Assembly (NCBI GenBank): GCA_016793885.1
Contig: JAEUHE010000193.1
Coordinates: 1-64,000 of the forward strand
Reading direction: 5' to 3'
DNA: 64,000 nucleotides
Origin: Verrucomicrobiales bacterium
GTDB lineage: Bacteria; Verrucomicrobiota; Verrucomicrobiia; Limisphaerales; UBA11320
In this document: piece after piece, positions 36,269 to 44,962 of the stretch
Position numbering within the stretch: the first letter of the stretch is position 1
How the letters are laid out: every line of letters begins with the position of its first letter
Program-made: the position numbers and the translations under genes
The notes under the pieces: generated by a model
The model's database searches: none
The model's input: the letters and a program-made list of their open reading frames with translations, nothing else
What the model was told of the DNA's origin: nothing

Positions 36269-37674
36269 GGTTCCCGGGGAGCAGGAGGGGTACCAGTTGG
36301 CGCAGCGGCGCCCGGGGTTTTCGGTTTGGTGCCGCTGTTGAAGAAGGCGTTCGTGCGCTCCGCTTGGCCGGTCCATTGCAGTTGGTCGGCTCTCCATTTC
36401 GCCATGCCGACCACGGGACGCAGGGCGGAGGTCAGGTTGGTGGTGCCCTCGCCGGCTCTGAGGATCAGTTGCCGGTAGGCTTGTTCCGCCTTGGACGTTT
36501 GAGCGAGCTTCTCATAGACGAGTCCGATTTGGTAGAGCAGGGGAAGCTGCCAGTCGAGGCGTCCGCTCAGCGGGAGCAGGCCTTCGTAAACGTCCAGGGC
36601 GTTGAGATAGTCGCCTTCCTGGTAGAGCTGGTTGGCGATTTCGTTGCCGGCTCGCTGCTGCCAGTAAATCCAGGTCGCCCGGTTGGTTTTGCTCAAGCTC
36701 TGCTGGGAGACCAGCAGCTGGCTGACCTCCTGGAGCGCGTCCCGGTTTCGCCCCATGCGCTTCAGCGCGTTGGCCAGGAGAAACCGGACCTCGGGATTTT
36801 CGGGTGACGTTGGATAGAGCCGCAGGAACTCCCGTGCCGCGGCCTCCAGGTCCCGGTCGTTGCCCATCCGTTCCCGGCATTGGACGAGGCGGTAATGAAT
36901 CTGGGAGCGGTGGAGCCGGGCCGCTTCCTGCTTCAGCAATCGTTGGAAAAAGTCGATGGCGTCCTCGTATTTTCCCTGCAGGAAGTAGGTCTCGGCGATT
37001 TCGGTCTGGGCTTGGAGCACCACATGGCGATAGGTCTCCAGATTCCCTTCCTTCAGTTTGAGCGCACTGCTCCCCACGGAATAGAATTTGGCGAGAGCGA
37101 GCGTCGGGGTCCCCATTTCACGGTACATGAGCCCCTGGCGCAGGAGGACCTCCGGACAGGTGGGCGAGTCCGAGAACGTTTTGAGGAACTGGTTGTAGAT
37201 CTGCTGAGCGCGGGAGAATTCCTTCTCCTGCTCGGCCAGCAGGCCCAGTTCGAGCAGGGCAACCTGCTGGATCTCCGGCGGGGCGGATTCTTCGAGGATG
37301 GGGACCAGAGTGGCCCGGGCCGCGTCGGCCTTTCCTTCAAGACGATGTTTGCGACCCGCCTCCAGCTGAGTGATCAAGCGGTCGTAGCGCTCCTGCTCCT
37401 TGGTCTCACCATGCTTTTCGGTCGCGGGTTTGGTGATGAACTCCGAGGAGGGGACCAGGCTGGTGGGCCGATGCGGTTTCGCTGGCTCCGGTGCGCTGGC
37501 TGGTTGGGCCGCCGGCGCGGTGGCATTTGTTTCAGCGTGATCCTCGTTGGCCGCGAGGTTCCCGATGATGGCTTGGCAGCAGAGCAGGACGGTGGCCCAG
37601 TGGCGGCTCGCGAGCCGGCGGGCCTGGGCGGGCCTGGGACACCAGCGGCGATCTTTTCGCGGAGGGCGGCTCAT
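36265..37674 (-). CDS. Exported TPR-repeat protein
   Basis: 469 aa. A basic N-terminus with a hydrophobic stretch (about 27-42) suggests export. An Ala/Pro-rich linker (about 50-75) leads into about nine TPR-like helical pairs (about 90-440), such as FSRAQQIYNQFLKTF and YEDAIDFFQRLLKQE. A Thr/Pro tail ends the protein. TPR scaffolds of this kind often sit in envelope complexes. It is joined by 4-nt overlaps to both neighbours, so the three-gene operon makes its products together. Confidence 0.7.
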   Translation of the reverse strand: MSRPPRKDRRWCPRPAQARRLASRHWATVLLCCQAIIGNLAANEDHAETNATAPAAQPASAPEPAKPHRPTSLVPSSEFITKPATEKHGETKEQERYDRLITQLEAGRKHRLEGKADAARATLVPILEESAPPEIQQVALLELGLLAEQEKEFSRAQQIYNQFLKTFSDSPTCPEVLLRQGLMYREMGTPTLALAKFYSVGSSALKLKEGNLETYRHVVLQAQTEIAETYFLQGKYEDAIDFFQRLLKQEAARLHRSQIHYRLVQCRERMGNDRDLEAAAREFLRLYPTSPENPEVRFLLANALKRMGRNRDALQEVSQLLVSQQSLSKTNRATWIYWQQRAGNEIANQLYQEGDYLNALDVYEGLLPLSGRLDWQLPLLYQIGLVYEKLAQTSKAEQAYRQLILRAGEGTTNLTSALRPVVGMAKWRADQLQWTGQAERTNAFFNSGTKPKTPGAAAPTGTPPAPREP

Positions 37675-38411
37675 GGCTTGGGAACAAGTTGGTAAGTGGC
37701 CGTGCTCGACGGCAGAGTGGTCATCGGCTGGGGAGGCACGAACTCGACCGGCACCAAGATCTCAGGCATGGCCTCCAAGGCGCCGGAGTTTTCGGTCGGA
37801 GTGGCCGAGAGAGGGTCGTTTGGGCGGCGCTTGAAAAATCGGACCAGCATCTGCGGAGTGATGGCAACCCGTCCGGACGGGTCGAAGGAACGGATGCCCA
37901 CCGGTTCGGACGCGGCGCGAAATTCCACGATGGGCGTGGGGTTTTGCTTGGCCGGTTCGGGTTGTTCCGTCGGCGGTGCCTGATCCGGTTTGGCCGCTGG
38001 CTTGGCGGCATTCTCCGGCGGGGTGGCGGCGGTGTCCCCCGCGGGCGGCGGCGGTGGGCCATAGGGCTCGGGCGGCAGTGGCTCCTCGGCGGCAGCAGGC
38101 TTGGCGGGAATGGGCTTCTCGCCGGGATTGGCGGTGGTGGCAGCGGGAGCGGCTGATTCCGGTTTGGAGGGGGCAGCAGCGTTCTGAGCGCGGGGATTAG
38201 GCTGTGGATTCGAGGGCTGCGCACCCGGGCTGTTCAGCCTGAGGGGCGGCGGACCAACCCGGCTCAGGTACCCCTCCCCGGCGCTCAGCACGGCTGGAGT
38301 CGCGACGCCCAGCGCGGCGGCCAGAAGCCCCCCGAGCGCCCACCGTGGCAGCCACTGCGATCGAAGCTCGGAGTGGTGAATGGGCCGAAAAGGTAAGGGG
38401 GTTGTGAACAT
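37671..38411 (-). CDS. Pro/Ala-rich membrane-anchored protein of unknown function
   Basis: I use the ATG at 38411 (246 aa). A single membrane or signal segment (about residues 22-44, LGGLLAAALGVATPAVLSAG) is followed by a long low-complexity region rich in Pro, Ala and Glu (about 60-155). A short conserved-looking end follows (RFFKRRPNDPLSATPTE ... VPVEFVPPQP). No family recognised. The low-complexity part could span the periplasm, as in TonB-like proteins. It is first in the operon with the TPR and FlgN-like genes. Confidence 0.55.
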   Translation of the reverse strand: MFTTPLPFRPIHHSELRSQWLPRWALGGLLAAALGVATPAVLSAGEGYLSRVGPPPLRLNSPGAQPSNPQPNPRAQNAAAPSKPESAAPAATTANPGEKPIPAKPAAAEEPLPPEPYGPPPPPAGDTAATPPENAAKPAAKPDQAPPTEQPEPAKQNPTPIVEFRAASEPVGIRSFDPSGRVAITPQMLVRFFKRRPNDPLSATPTENSGALEAMPEILVPVEFVPPQPMTTLPSSTATYQLVPKP

Positions 38412-38534
38412 CGGGCCTTTAGCGAGTTGGGATTGCCGGGGGGGGAGCCACGGGTGGAAAATACCGAAACCGGCTCTCGGCACAGGGATGCCGGGAGCCG
38501 GTCAGGTGTAGATTCTTTGAGTCGGCCAGGGATC

Positions 38535-39680
38535 CTAAGCGGCGGCCGCGAGTTTTACCCCCAGCTGCGCCATGGCGTCCTGGTAGCTGGTGAACAGGCG
38601 CCAGTCCTTGGTTTCTTCGTAGTTCTTGCATTCCAGGCATACGGCTTCGGATCCGATCATGCTGTATTTCAATGAGAGCTCGTGGCACAACTGAATCGCA
38701 TTCAGGCCTACCTTGATCAGGGTGATGTCGGCCTTTTTCAACTGGCTGAGATCGATGACCATCTTGTCCAATCCGGCATCCACTGCCGCGTTCACCTTGT
38801 TGCGGAGGTGCATTCCGACCTCGTTGGCAACGCTCTGGCTGAAGTCGACCGGCAGGGTCATGACCAGTGCGCCGTCGCGGGTGGCGAAGTAGCGGAGCGA
38901 CGTGTCGAGGTTCAGGGAGCGGCAAACCCGCGTCTTGAGCTCGTCGAAATCGATGGGCTTGGTCAGCACGCCGGTGAAGCCGCTCTGCTGGGCTCGGGTC
39001 TGCTGGTCGGTGTCGGTTTTGACGGTCAGTCCAAACACCGGGACGCTCTTTGTCTTGGCGCTGCCCCGTAACATCTGGAACAGCGTGTAGCCTCCGTTTT
39101 CAGGCAGGGTCAGGCTCACCATGATCAGATCCGGGGAGCTGGAACTGCAATGATCGACCGCCTGACCGGGGGCGCTGACTCCCTCCACTTTCCATTTCGT
39201 GTCGGCCAGCCCGGCTCGGATTTGATCCACGATGGCGGGCTTGTCGTCGACGACCAGAATCTGGATGACGTCGTCGTAATTCTTCGCCTTGGCCACCGCT
39301 TCTCCGCGGGGCTTCAGCTCGATCACGCGGCTGACCCGCTCGATGATCATGTCTTCTTTGAAAGGCTTGATGAGGTAGTCGCGAACCCCGAGCTTGGCGA
39401 TCTTCAGCACCTGCTCGCGGCCTGCTTCAGCCGTCAGCATGATTACCGGAATGGATTTTAAATCCGGATCAGCCTTCAGCTTGGAGAGCATCTCGTACCC
39501 ATCCATGATGGGCATGGTGAAGTCCAGGATGATGACATCCGGTTTTTCGCGTGTCGCGACAGCCAGGCCTTCGACGCCATTGGATCCTTCCAGAATCTCG
39601 CAGTCGAAGGTCTTGAAAGCCTTCGCAACGATGAGGCGGATGGTCTTGCTGTCATCAACTGTCAATATCTTGCGTCCCAT
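38535..39680 (-). CDS. Receiver / pseudo-receiver / STAS signalling protein
   Basis: 381 aa. Receiver 1 (about 4-122) is intact: D9-D10, D53, T83, K105. Receiver 2 (about 140-258) keeps D145-D146, T219 and K241, but the phospho-acceptor position is Ser (S189 in IMVSLTLP), so it cannot be phosphorylated normally. A STAS-like domain follows (about 262-381), as in anti-anti-sigma factors. There is no output DNA-binding domain, so it probably acts by protein contacts. It lies 36 bp downstream of the CheX-like gene, whose product could remove phosphate from receiver 1. Confidence 0.85.
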   Translation of the reverse strand: MGRKILTVDDSKTIRLIVAKAFKTFDCEILEGSNGVEGLAVATREKPDVIILDFTMPIMDGYEMLSKLKADPDLKSIPVIMLTAEAGREQVLKIAKLGVRDYLIKPFKEDMIIERVSRVIELKPRGEAVAKAKNYDDVIQILVVDDKPAIVDQIRAGLADTKWKVEGVSAPGQAVDHCSSSSPDLIMVSLTLPENGGYTLFQMLRGSAKTKSVPVFGLTVKTDTDQQTRAQQSGFTGVLTKPIDFDELKTRVCRSLNLDTSLRYFATRDGALVMTLPVDFSQSVANEVGMHLRNKVNAAVDAGLDKMVIDLSQLKKADITLIKVGLNAIQLCHELSLKYSMIGSEAVCLECKNYEETKDWRLFTSYQDAMAQLGVKLAAAA

Positions 39681-39716
39681 AGCGGTTTTGTTCGTTCGAG
39701 GTTGAAATTGGTCGGT

Positions 39717-40202
39717 CTACGGCTGGGCTTTGTCTTCGGGCTTGATCAACACCTCAATGGCTATCTGCTGGGTGTTGTCGCAGCGAAATCCCACGACGAT
39801 CCGCGTCGCGCTCGTCACGGGCTGGATGCTAAACTGGCTTCCGCGCACGATGGAGGGAATGGTGAGCACGCAGCTCATCCCCCGGTCGCACAGTCTCGAT
39901 TTGATATGCCCCACCACCATGTTGCCCAGCTCGCCCATGGAGTCGTTCACCATTTCTTCGCCATCCACCTCCGTGGGGTCCAACCCCAACATGCGAGAAG
40001 TGATCACGCGGGCGTAGTCATCGTTGGAATAGATGAACACGATGCCCGTGATCTGGCCGATAAAGCCCACCGAGGTGGCCACGTGCGATCCTCCTGTGGT
40101 CAGCAGGGCTAACGTTGAGTCCGGCTCAGTCTTGATTGACAGCATTGTGCTGAACACCTCGGAGACGGCCCCTTTGATCAGATCTTCCAGGACATCGATC
40201 AT
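39717..40202 (-). CDS. CheX-like phosphatase
   Basis: The ATG at 40202 (161 aa) starts the homology; the longer upstream frame overlaps the divergent gene. The CheC/CheX/FliY phosphatase helix appears as DSMGELGNMVVGHIKSRL (about residues 83-100), with the conserved Glu and Asn that act on phosphorylated CheY. Only one such helix is present, as in CheX. No chemoreceptor, CheA or CheY gene is adjacent; the receiver/STAS gene just downstream is the likely partner. Confidence 0.75.
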   Translation of the reverse strand: MIDVLEDLIKGAVSEVFSTMLSIKTEPDSTLALLTTGGSHVATSVGFIGQITGIVFIYSNDDYARVITSRMLGLDPTEVDGEEMVNDSMGELGNMVVGHIKSRLCDRGMSCVLTIPSIVRGSQFSIQPVTSATRIVVGFRCDNTQQIAIEVLIKPEDKAQP

Positions 40203-40404
40203 GCAGTTCTTCCATCGGCATCCCGGTGATGCACTTAACTTAATAATTGATCCTCGCGCCAGGCCTGGGGGTGTCGGGCCCGGAACGGCCCGGTCAGCTG
40301 CTTTTGGGGCTTTTGGGGCGAGTGGGAGATTTGGGGTAACCTTTTTGGTGAACTTGTCGATGTTTTGAAGTGTGATAGGACTTGAGACGAAATTGCCGCC
40401 CAAG

Positions 40405-41295
40405 ATGTCGACGCCCCCATTGTCCATGGACGCGATCGTTGCCCGCGTCGAACAGTGCCCCTCGCTGCCTTCGCTGAACTGCAACGCCCGGGACATGATT
40501 CGCCTCTTGAACGCGGGCCAGACCTATACCCATCAGATTTGTGAAATTGTGCAGCGCGACCCCAGCCTGACGGCTCGGGTCCTGCGCATGGTCAACAGCG
40601 TTTACTTCGGCCTGGCGGAGCCGGTCACGACCATTGAGGAGGCGATTTTCTTCGTGGGGACTGAGCAGATCCGGCATCTCGCGATGGCGACGCCGGTGAT
40701 CGAGGACTTTCAGAAGCTGGTCGGCAGCACCCCTTTCGCCTGGCGGCCGTTTTGGCAGCACTGCATTGCCGTCGCGTTGATGACCCGGGAAGTGATGAGT
40801 TCCCTGGTTGCTCCCACGAACCAATCCGACTACGTGGCGGGGTTGGTGCATGACGTCGGCAAGATTGTGATGGCGGCGGCGTTCCCCAAGCATTTTCAGG
40901 AAATCCATCGTCGCGTGGCCGAGGAGCCGGTGAATCTCGTGGACATGGAGAAGCAGGTGCTGGGCACGGATCACATGGTCTTGGGTGGCATGTATCTGCG
41001 GCGTCGGAATTTCCCGCCGGCCTTGGTCGATGCCGCGCAGCATCACAGCGCTCCGGAAAACGCGGAGCATGAGCCAGCCATTGCGGCGGCCGTTCAGATT
41101 GCGAATCTGGTCGTGCGCAAGCATCAGCTCGGCCGCAGCGGCGAGGAGCGTCCGGTCTCGCTCGAACGGTGCTTGGCGGCCAGCGGATGGACCTTTCTGG
41201 CACCGAGTCTCTCGCCGGAGGGACGAGCGACGGCCTATGCCGGCTGGCAGCGGACCTTGGAGGGTCTGCCCGGAATTCTGGAATCCGTGATCTGA
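40405..41295 (+). CDS. HDOD-domain signalling protein
   Basis: 296 aa from the ATG at 40405; a GTG at 40372 is an alternative, and neither has a good ribosome site. The HDOD domain covers about residues 8-210 (CPSLPSLNCNARDMIRLLN, LTARVLRMVNSVYFG, YVAGLVHDVGKIVM). The HD pair is present but the full metal set of HD-GYP enzymes is not evident, as is usual for HDOD. Such proteins act in signalling downstream of response regulators. It is divergent from cheX (203 bp apart). Confidence 0.82.
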   Translation: MSTPPLSMDAIVARVEQCPSLPSLNCNARDMIRLLNAGQTYTHQICEIVQRDPSLTARVLRMVNSVYFGLAEPVTTIEEAIFFVGTEQIRHLAMATPVIEDFQKLVGSTPFAWRPFWQHCIAVALMTREVMSSLVAPTNQSDYVAGLVHDVGKIVMAAAFPKHFQEIHRRVAEEPVNLVDMEKQVLGTDHMVLGGMYLRRRNFPPALVDAAQHHSAPENAEHEPAIAAAVQIANLVVRKHQLGRSGEERPVSLERCLAASGWTFLAPSLSPEGRATAYAGWQRTLEGLPGILESVI

Positions 41296-41310
41296 CAGGT
41301 CCGACCGGCA

Positions 41311-41527
41311 GCTAGATATTTTTCCTGCGGAAAAGAGCCGATCCGCTGTTGGGTTGCGTGAAGATGGAGCGGGGCAACGGCGTTTTGAAGAATCAGATTG
41401 AGTTTGCTCACCCCGACTCCGAGTCGGGGTGATTGCTAGCAGGCCGGCATCCAAAAAACCCCAGAACCGAACAATAGCCCTGGCGGGCACCCTGCAGAAC
41501 GATATCTTAAGTCCGACGGCCTGCTAG
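41311..41527. repeat. About 220-bp dispersed repeat, copy B
   Basis: Same ends, central 19-bp palindrome (41411-41429) and right-hand inverted repeat (GCTAGCAGGCCG 41435-41446 against 41517-41527) as copy A at 28902-29123. The middle has diverged, with indels. As in copy A, the last CTAG provides the stop codon of a minus-strand gene, here mqnA. The hsdod-side left end starts 15 bp after the HDOD gene stop. Confidence 0.75.
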
Positions 41528-42462
41528 ACGTAGTTCAGCGGGAAGACGGGGCCGAGCCCGTGTTTGACCAGCAGCTCCTGGAATTTCGCCAGGCCCCGCT
41601 TTTCGTCGCTGCCCAGGTGGTAGTGGATATGCCAGCCGAGATAGTCTTTGCGAAATTCCAGATCGTATTCCGTGCGGTTGTGGATCAGGTAGTCCAGGGT
41701 GTCCATTCCGAAGTCGCGCGCCTCCCTCAGCAGCCGACGCAAGCGCGCATTCTCCACGCCGCGTCGCAACGTCCAGGCAGCATAGACGAACGGCAGGTTG
41801 GTCAGCTCGTACCAGGCTGCGCCCAGATCCCAGATTTGGTGGTCCGGGGCTGAGCGGAGGAAATCGATGGCTGGGTTGCCGATCAGCAGGACGTAGTCAT
41901 GCTGGGCAGCGTGGGCGTAGGAATCCAGCGGTTGGAATTCGGGTTTCAGTCCTTTTTCCGCGAGCAGCACCTTGAGCAGATTGACGCTGGTGAGGGATGC
42001 CGGATCGCAGGCCACCGTGCGGATCTCCTGCAGCGGTTTTCGATGGGCCAGGAACACGCTTTTGACCTCTCCCAAGGACGCCACCGCGATTCCATCGAGC
42101 ACGTCGTAATGGTCGTTGAGCAGCGCCTCGGTGATGCTCATGAGCGCGGCATCCAGCTCGCCGTGGCGCAGGAGAGCGCCCAACTCCGAGGGCGGGGCGA
42201 AGCGAACTTGCGTTTCCAGGCCGCGCACCAAAGGGACCGAGTTGAGATAGGGCACCGAGCCCACGCGGAAGGGAGCCAGCGAGTCCTCGAGTTCCCCTTC
42301 GCGTTGCGTTTCGGACGCACGGCGCTCACGTTGCACGCGGCGTGCGAGGTCCTCCGCGTTTTCGCGCGGGGCCATTTTAAGTTTAGGCAGCTCGTCACCA
42401 GGCAGCATTTGCTGGACAAGGTAGGGTGGCGGGACGGGGTTGTCCAAACGTGATTTCGTCAT
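41524..42462 (-). CDS. mqnA: Chorismate dehydratase of the futalosine menaquinone pathway
   Basis: 312 aa. After an unusual N-terminal extension of about 65 charged residues, MqnA homology starts at VGSVPYLNSVPLV. It continues through FAPPSELGALLRHGELDAALMSI, ACDPASLTSVNLLKVLL and DYVLLIGNPAIDF. The enzyme dehydrates chorismate to 3-enolpyruvyl-benzoate, the first step of menaquinone synthesis by the futalosine route. The N-terminal extension may mean the true start lies further in (near residue 60), but no clear internal start codon stands out. The stop lies in repeat copy B. Confidence 0.85.
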   Translation of the reverse strand: MTKSRLDNPVPPPYLVQQMLPGDELPKLKMAPRENAEDLARRVQRERRASETQREGELEDSLAPFRVGSVPYLNSVPLVRGLETQVRFAPPSELGALLRHGELDAALMSITEALLNDHYDVLDGIAVASLGEVKSVFLAHRKPLQEIRTVACDPASLTSVNLLKVLLAEKGLKPEFQPLDSYAHAAQHDYVLLIGNPAIDFLRSAPDHQIWDLGAAWYELTNLPFVYAAWTLRRGVENARLRRLLREARDFGMDTLDYLIHNRTEYDLEFRKDYLGWHIHYHLGSDEKRGLAKFQELLVKHGLGPVFPLNYV

Positions 42463-42507
42463 CGAGTGCTGGAAACATGCCTCCTTGCTTGATTAACTCC
42501 CGGCTCG

Positions 42508-43878
42508 ATGCGATCCGAAACCATTCTGAAATGCCTGCGCGCCTACGAGTCGCGCAACGTGACATTTCAGGACCCCGACGGCTCTTGGCCGGTGGTATGG
42601 AAGCGGGCCAAAGGGTGTCGGGTGTGGGATGAGGAAGGTCGCGTGTATCTGGATCTGACCGCCGCGTTTGGGGTGGCGAACGCCGGCCATGCGAATTCCC
42701 GGGTCGTTCGCGCGGGTCAGCACCAAATGGGGCAACTGCTCCACGCCATGGGCGATGTGCATCCGCATCGGCTGAAGGCCGATCTGGCTCGAGAACTCAG
42801 CCAGCTGACCTTCGGACGCTGGCGAGCCCGGGGCCGGGGGAAAACCATATTTTGCAGTTCGGGATTTGAGGCCGTCGAGGCCGCGCTGAAGACGGCGCTG
42901 TTGGCTACCGGGAAACCAGGGATTGTGGCCTTCGAGGGGGGCTATCACGGGTTGGGATATGGCGCGTTGAATGCAACTCACCGAGGTCATTTTCGCGATC
43001 CCTTCCTTCGCCAGTTGAGGGATTTTGGATCCTTCCTCCCTTTTCCCAGCGCCGCGCCAGGTCCAGTCCGCGGTGGCGCTTCAGCCCCGGCGGACTTGGC
43101 GCCGAACCTCCGGGAGCTTGAACACATGCTCCGCCGTCGCGTGAGCCAGGAGCCCATCGGAGCGATTTTGGTCGAGCCCATTCAAGCCCGGGGTGGAATC
43201 CGCATTCCGCCCCGTGGATTTCTGTCCATGCTGCGGCGGGTTGCGACGGAGACCGGTCTGCTGCTGATTCTGGACGAGGTCTATACCGGATTCGGGCGAA
43301 CCGGGCGTTGGTTTGCGACGGAGCATGAGTCGGTCATTCCGGATCTGGTGTGTTTGGGGAAAGCCTTGACGGGGGGATTTCCCCTCTCGGCTTGCATTGG
43401 CGAGGCAGGCCTGATGGATCGAGCCTGGCCGGAGGCCAGCGGCGAGGCGATCCACACCAGCACCTTCTTGGGGCATCCGGTGGGGTGCGCCATGGCGCTC
43501 GCTCAGATCCGCGAAATTCGTCGGCGAGATTTGGTGCGGCGCAGTGCTCGACTGGGACGCTCGTTGCTCCAGCGGTTGCGGGCGGTGCGCCTGCCTGGCC
43601 GGCCGAATTTACGGTGCGAAGCCCGGGGTGTGGGGCTGATGGCCGGTTTGCAGCTGCATCGATCAGACGGGCATCCGGCGACGGCCGAGTCGCTCTCGGC
43701 CATCAAGGCGATGTTGCAGCGCGGGTTTGTGCTGTTACCGGAGGGTGCGGACGCTGACGTGATCGGCTTCACCCCTCCGCTCGTGATCAGCGAGCGGGAG
43801 TTGGATCGAGCGGTCGAAGCCCTCCAGCGCTGTCTAGATTTGGATGTCAGATCAGCTCCTTTGACGGGTTCTCCATGA
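42508..43878 (+). CDS. Class-III PLP-dependent aminotransferase
   Basis: 456 aa. Fold-type I class-III motifs are present: SSGFEAVEAALKTA (cofactor phosphate site), FEGGYHGLGYGALN, LDEVYTGFGRTG with the pyridine-binding Asp, and the Schiff-base lysine in LGKALTGGFPLSA. It resembles 4-aminobutyrate/ornithine-type transaminases, but the donor and acceptor cannot be told. It is divergent from mqnA (45 bp) and overlaps rsmA by 4 nt, an odd partner for an aminotransferase. Confidence 0.85.
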   Translation: MRSETILKCLRAYESRNVTFQDPDGSWPVVWKRAKGCRVWDEEGRVYLDLTAAFGVANAGHANSRVVRAGQHQMGQLLHAMGDVHPHRLKADLARELSQLTFGRWRARGRGKTIFCSSGFEAVEAALKTALLATGKPGIVAFEGGYHGLGYGALNATHRGHFRDPFLRQLRDFGSFLPFPSAAPGPVRGGASAPADLAPNLRELEHMLRRRVSQEPIGAILVEPIQARGGIRIPPRGFLSMLRRVATETGLLLILDEVYTGFGRTGRWFATEHESVIPDLVCLGKALTGGFPLSACIGEAGLMDRAWPEASGEAIHTSTFLGHPVGCAMALAQIREIRRRDLVRRSARLGRSLLQRLRAVRLPGRPNLRCEARGVGLMAGLQLHRSDGHPATAESLSAIKAMLQRGFVLLPEGADADVIGFTPPLVISERELDRAVEALQRCLDLDVRSAPLTGSP

Positions 43879-44699
43879 AACTGAACGAAATGCGCCAGAT
43901 CCTCGACCAGCGGGGGATTCTGCTAACCAAGTCGCTGGGACAGAATTTTCTGCACGACGAGAATCAGCTGAAGAGAATTGTCGATGCTGCGGCGTTGAAT
44001 GCATCGGATCAGGTGCTGGAAGTCGGCCCGGGTCTCGGGCCGCTGACCGAGTGGCTGGTGGCCTATGCGGGATCCGTGACGGCCATCGAAGTGGACCAGC
44101 GATTGGTCGCGTTTCTGCGGGAGCGGTTTGTGGCGGTGAACAACCTCACGCTGATTCATGCCGATGCGCTTCAGTACCTCAAGGATCACAGCCGGGACTG
44201 GTCGTCCTGGAAACTCGTGGCGAACCTGCCCTATTCAGTGGCCTCCCCGTTGTTGGTGGAGTTGGCGCTGGGAGGCAACGGCCCGCTGCGCATGGTCACC
44301 ACGTTGCAGTTGGAGGTGGCCAAGCGGCTGATCGCCAAGGCCGATACGGATGAGTACGGCGTGCTGACGCTGCTGCTGCGATTGGATTATCAGGCGCGCA
44401 TTGCCTTTCGTGTGCCGCCGAGTTGTTTTTTTCCGGCACCGGACGTTGATTCTTCCTGCATTGTTTTGGAGAAGCGGGTTCGTCCCCTGCTTCCGCCCGC
44501 GAGCCGACGGGTCTACGTGAGCCTGGTCAAGCTGGCCTTCAGTCAACGTCGCAAGATGATGATGAAGCTGCTGAAAGCCACCTGGCCGGAGGAAACCCTG
44601 CAGAAGGCCTTTGTCGCGCTCAAGCTTCCGGCTGATATCCGGGCGGAGAAGGTCGAGTTGGAAGGGTTTGTGGCGTTGGCGGAGATGTTGACGGCGTAG
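43875..44699 (+). CDS. rsmA: 16S rRNA dimethyladenosine transferase
   Basis: 274 aa. KsgA/RsmA motifs are complete: SLGQNFLHDENQLKRIV at the N-terminus, SAM site VLEVGPGLGPLT, IEVDQRLVAFL, and the catalytic NLPYSVASPLLVEL. The C-terminal domain contains FSQRRKMMMKLL. The enzyme dimethylates two adjacent adenines at the 3' end of 16S rRNA. The start overlaps the aminotransferase stop (ATGA). Confidence 0.93.
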   Translation: MKLNEMRQILDQRGILLTKSLGQNFLHDENQLKRIVDAAALNASDQVLEVGPGLGPLTEWLVAYAGSVTAIEVDQRLVAFLRERFVAVNNLTLIHADALQYLKDHSRDWSSWKLVANLPYSVASPLLVELALGGNGPLRMVTTLQLEVAKRLIAKADTDEYGVLTLLLRLDYQARIAFRVPPSCFFPAPDVDSSCIVLEKRVRPLLPPASRRVYVSLVKLAFSQRRKMMMKLLKATWPEETLQKAFVALKLPADIRAEKVELEGFVALAEMLTA

Positions 44700-44962
44700 G
44701 ATGGGGATTCGTCCATGGAGTGTGGGCCGTCTCGGCCCACCCCCAATGTGCAATGTGAAATGAGCAATGAACAATGTGCAATCGGCGCGGCTAAAGGGAC
44801 CCTGATTTCACATTGCGAATTGCTCATTGCTCATTTTTCATTGGGGACCAATCAGGCCCGCTGCGCTCGAGGGCCGAGAGGGGAACGTCCGGGGACGGAC
44901 GTCACTACAATGGTGGGCCGTTTTTCAATTTCCAAACTTCCCAGGTGGGGTAGCTTGTTTAC
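44700..44962. repeat. Repeat-filled region: two oppositely oriented beta heptamer arrays and palindromic repeats
   Basis: Downstream of rsmA come: a GGGCCG-tct-CGGCCC hairpin (44724-44738); a plus-oriented beta array (44741-44782, unit CAATGNN); a minus-oriented beta array (44805-44846); and a palindromic repeat (about 44858-44925) with GTCCGGGGACGGAC at 44887-44900, shared with 34050-34116. The two arrays form an imperfect inverted repeat of about 100 bp that could fold into one long hairpin. I see no gene before 44963. Confidence 0.75.

Noticed and set aside
40294-41490. 398-codon minus-strand frame from repeat copy B through the HDOD gene
   Set aside because: It runs antisense to HDOD and begins in a dispersed repeat. 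The GLLAITPTRSRG stretch also occurs in repeat copy A, but frame continuity is not conserved.
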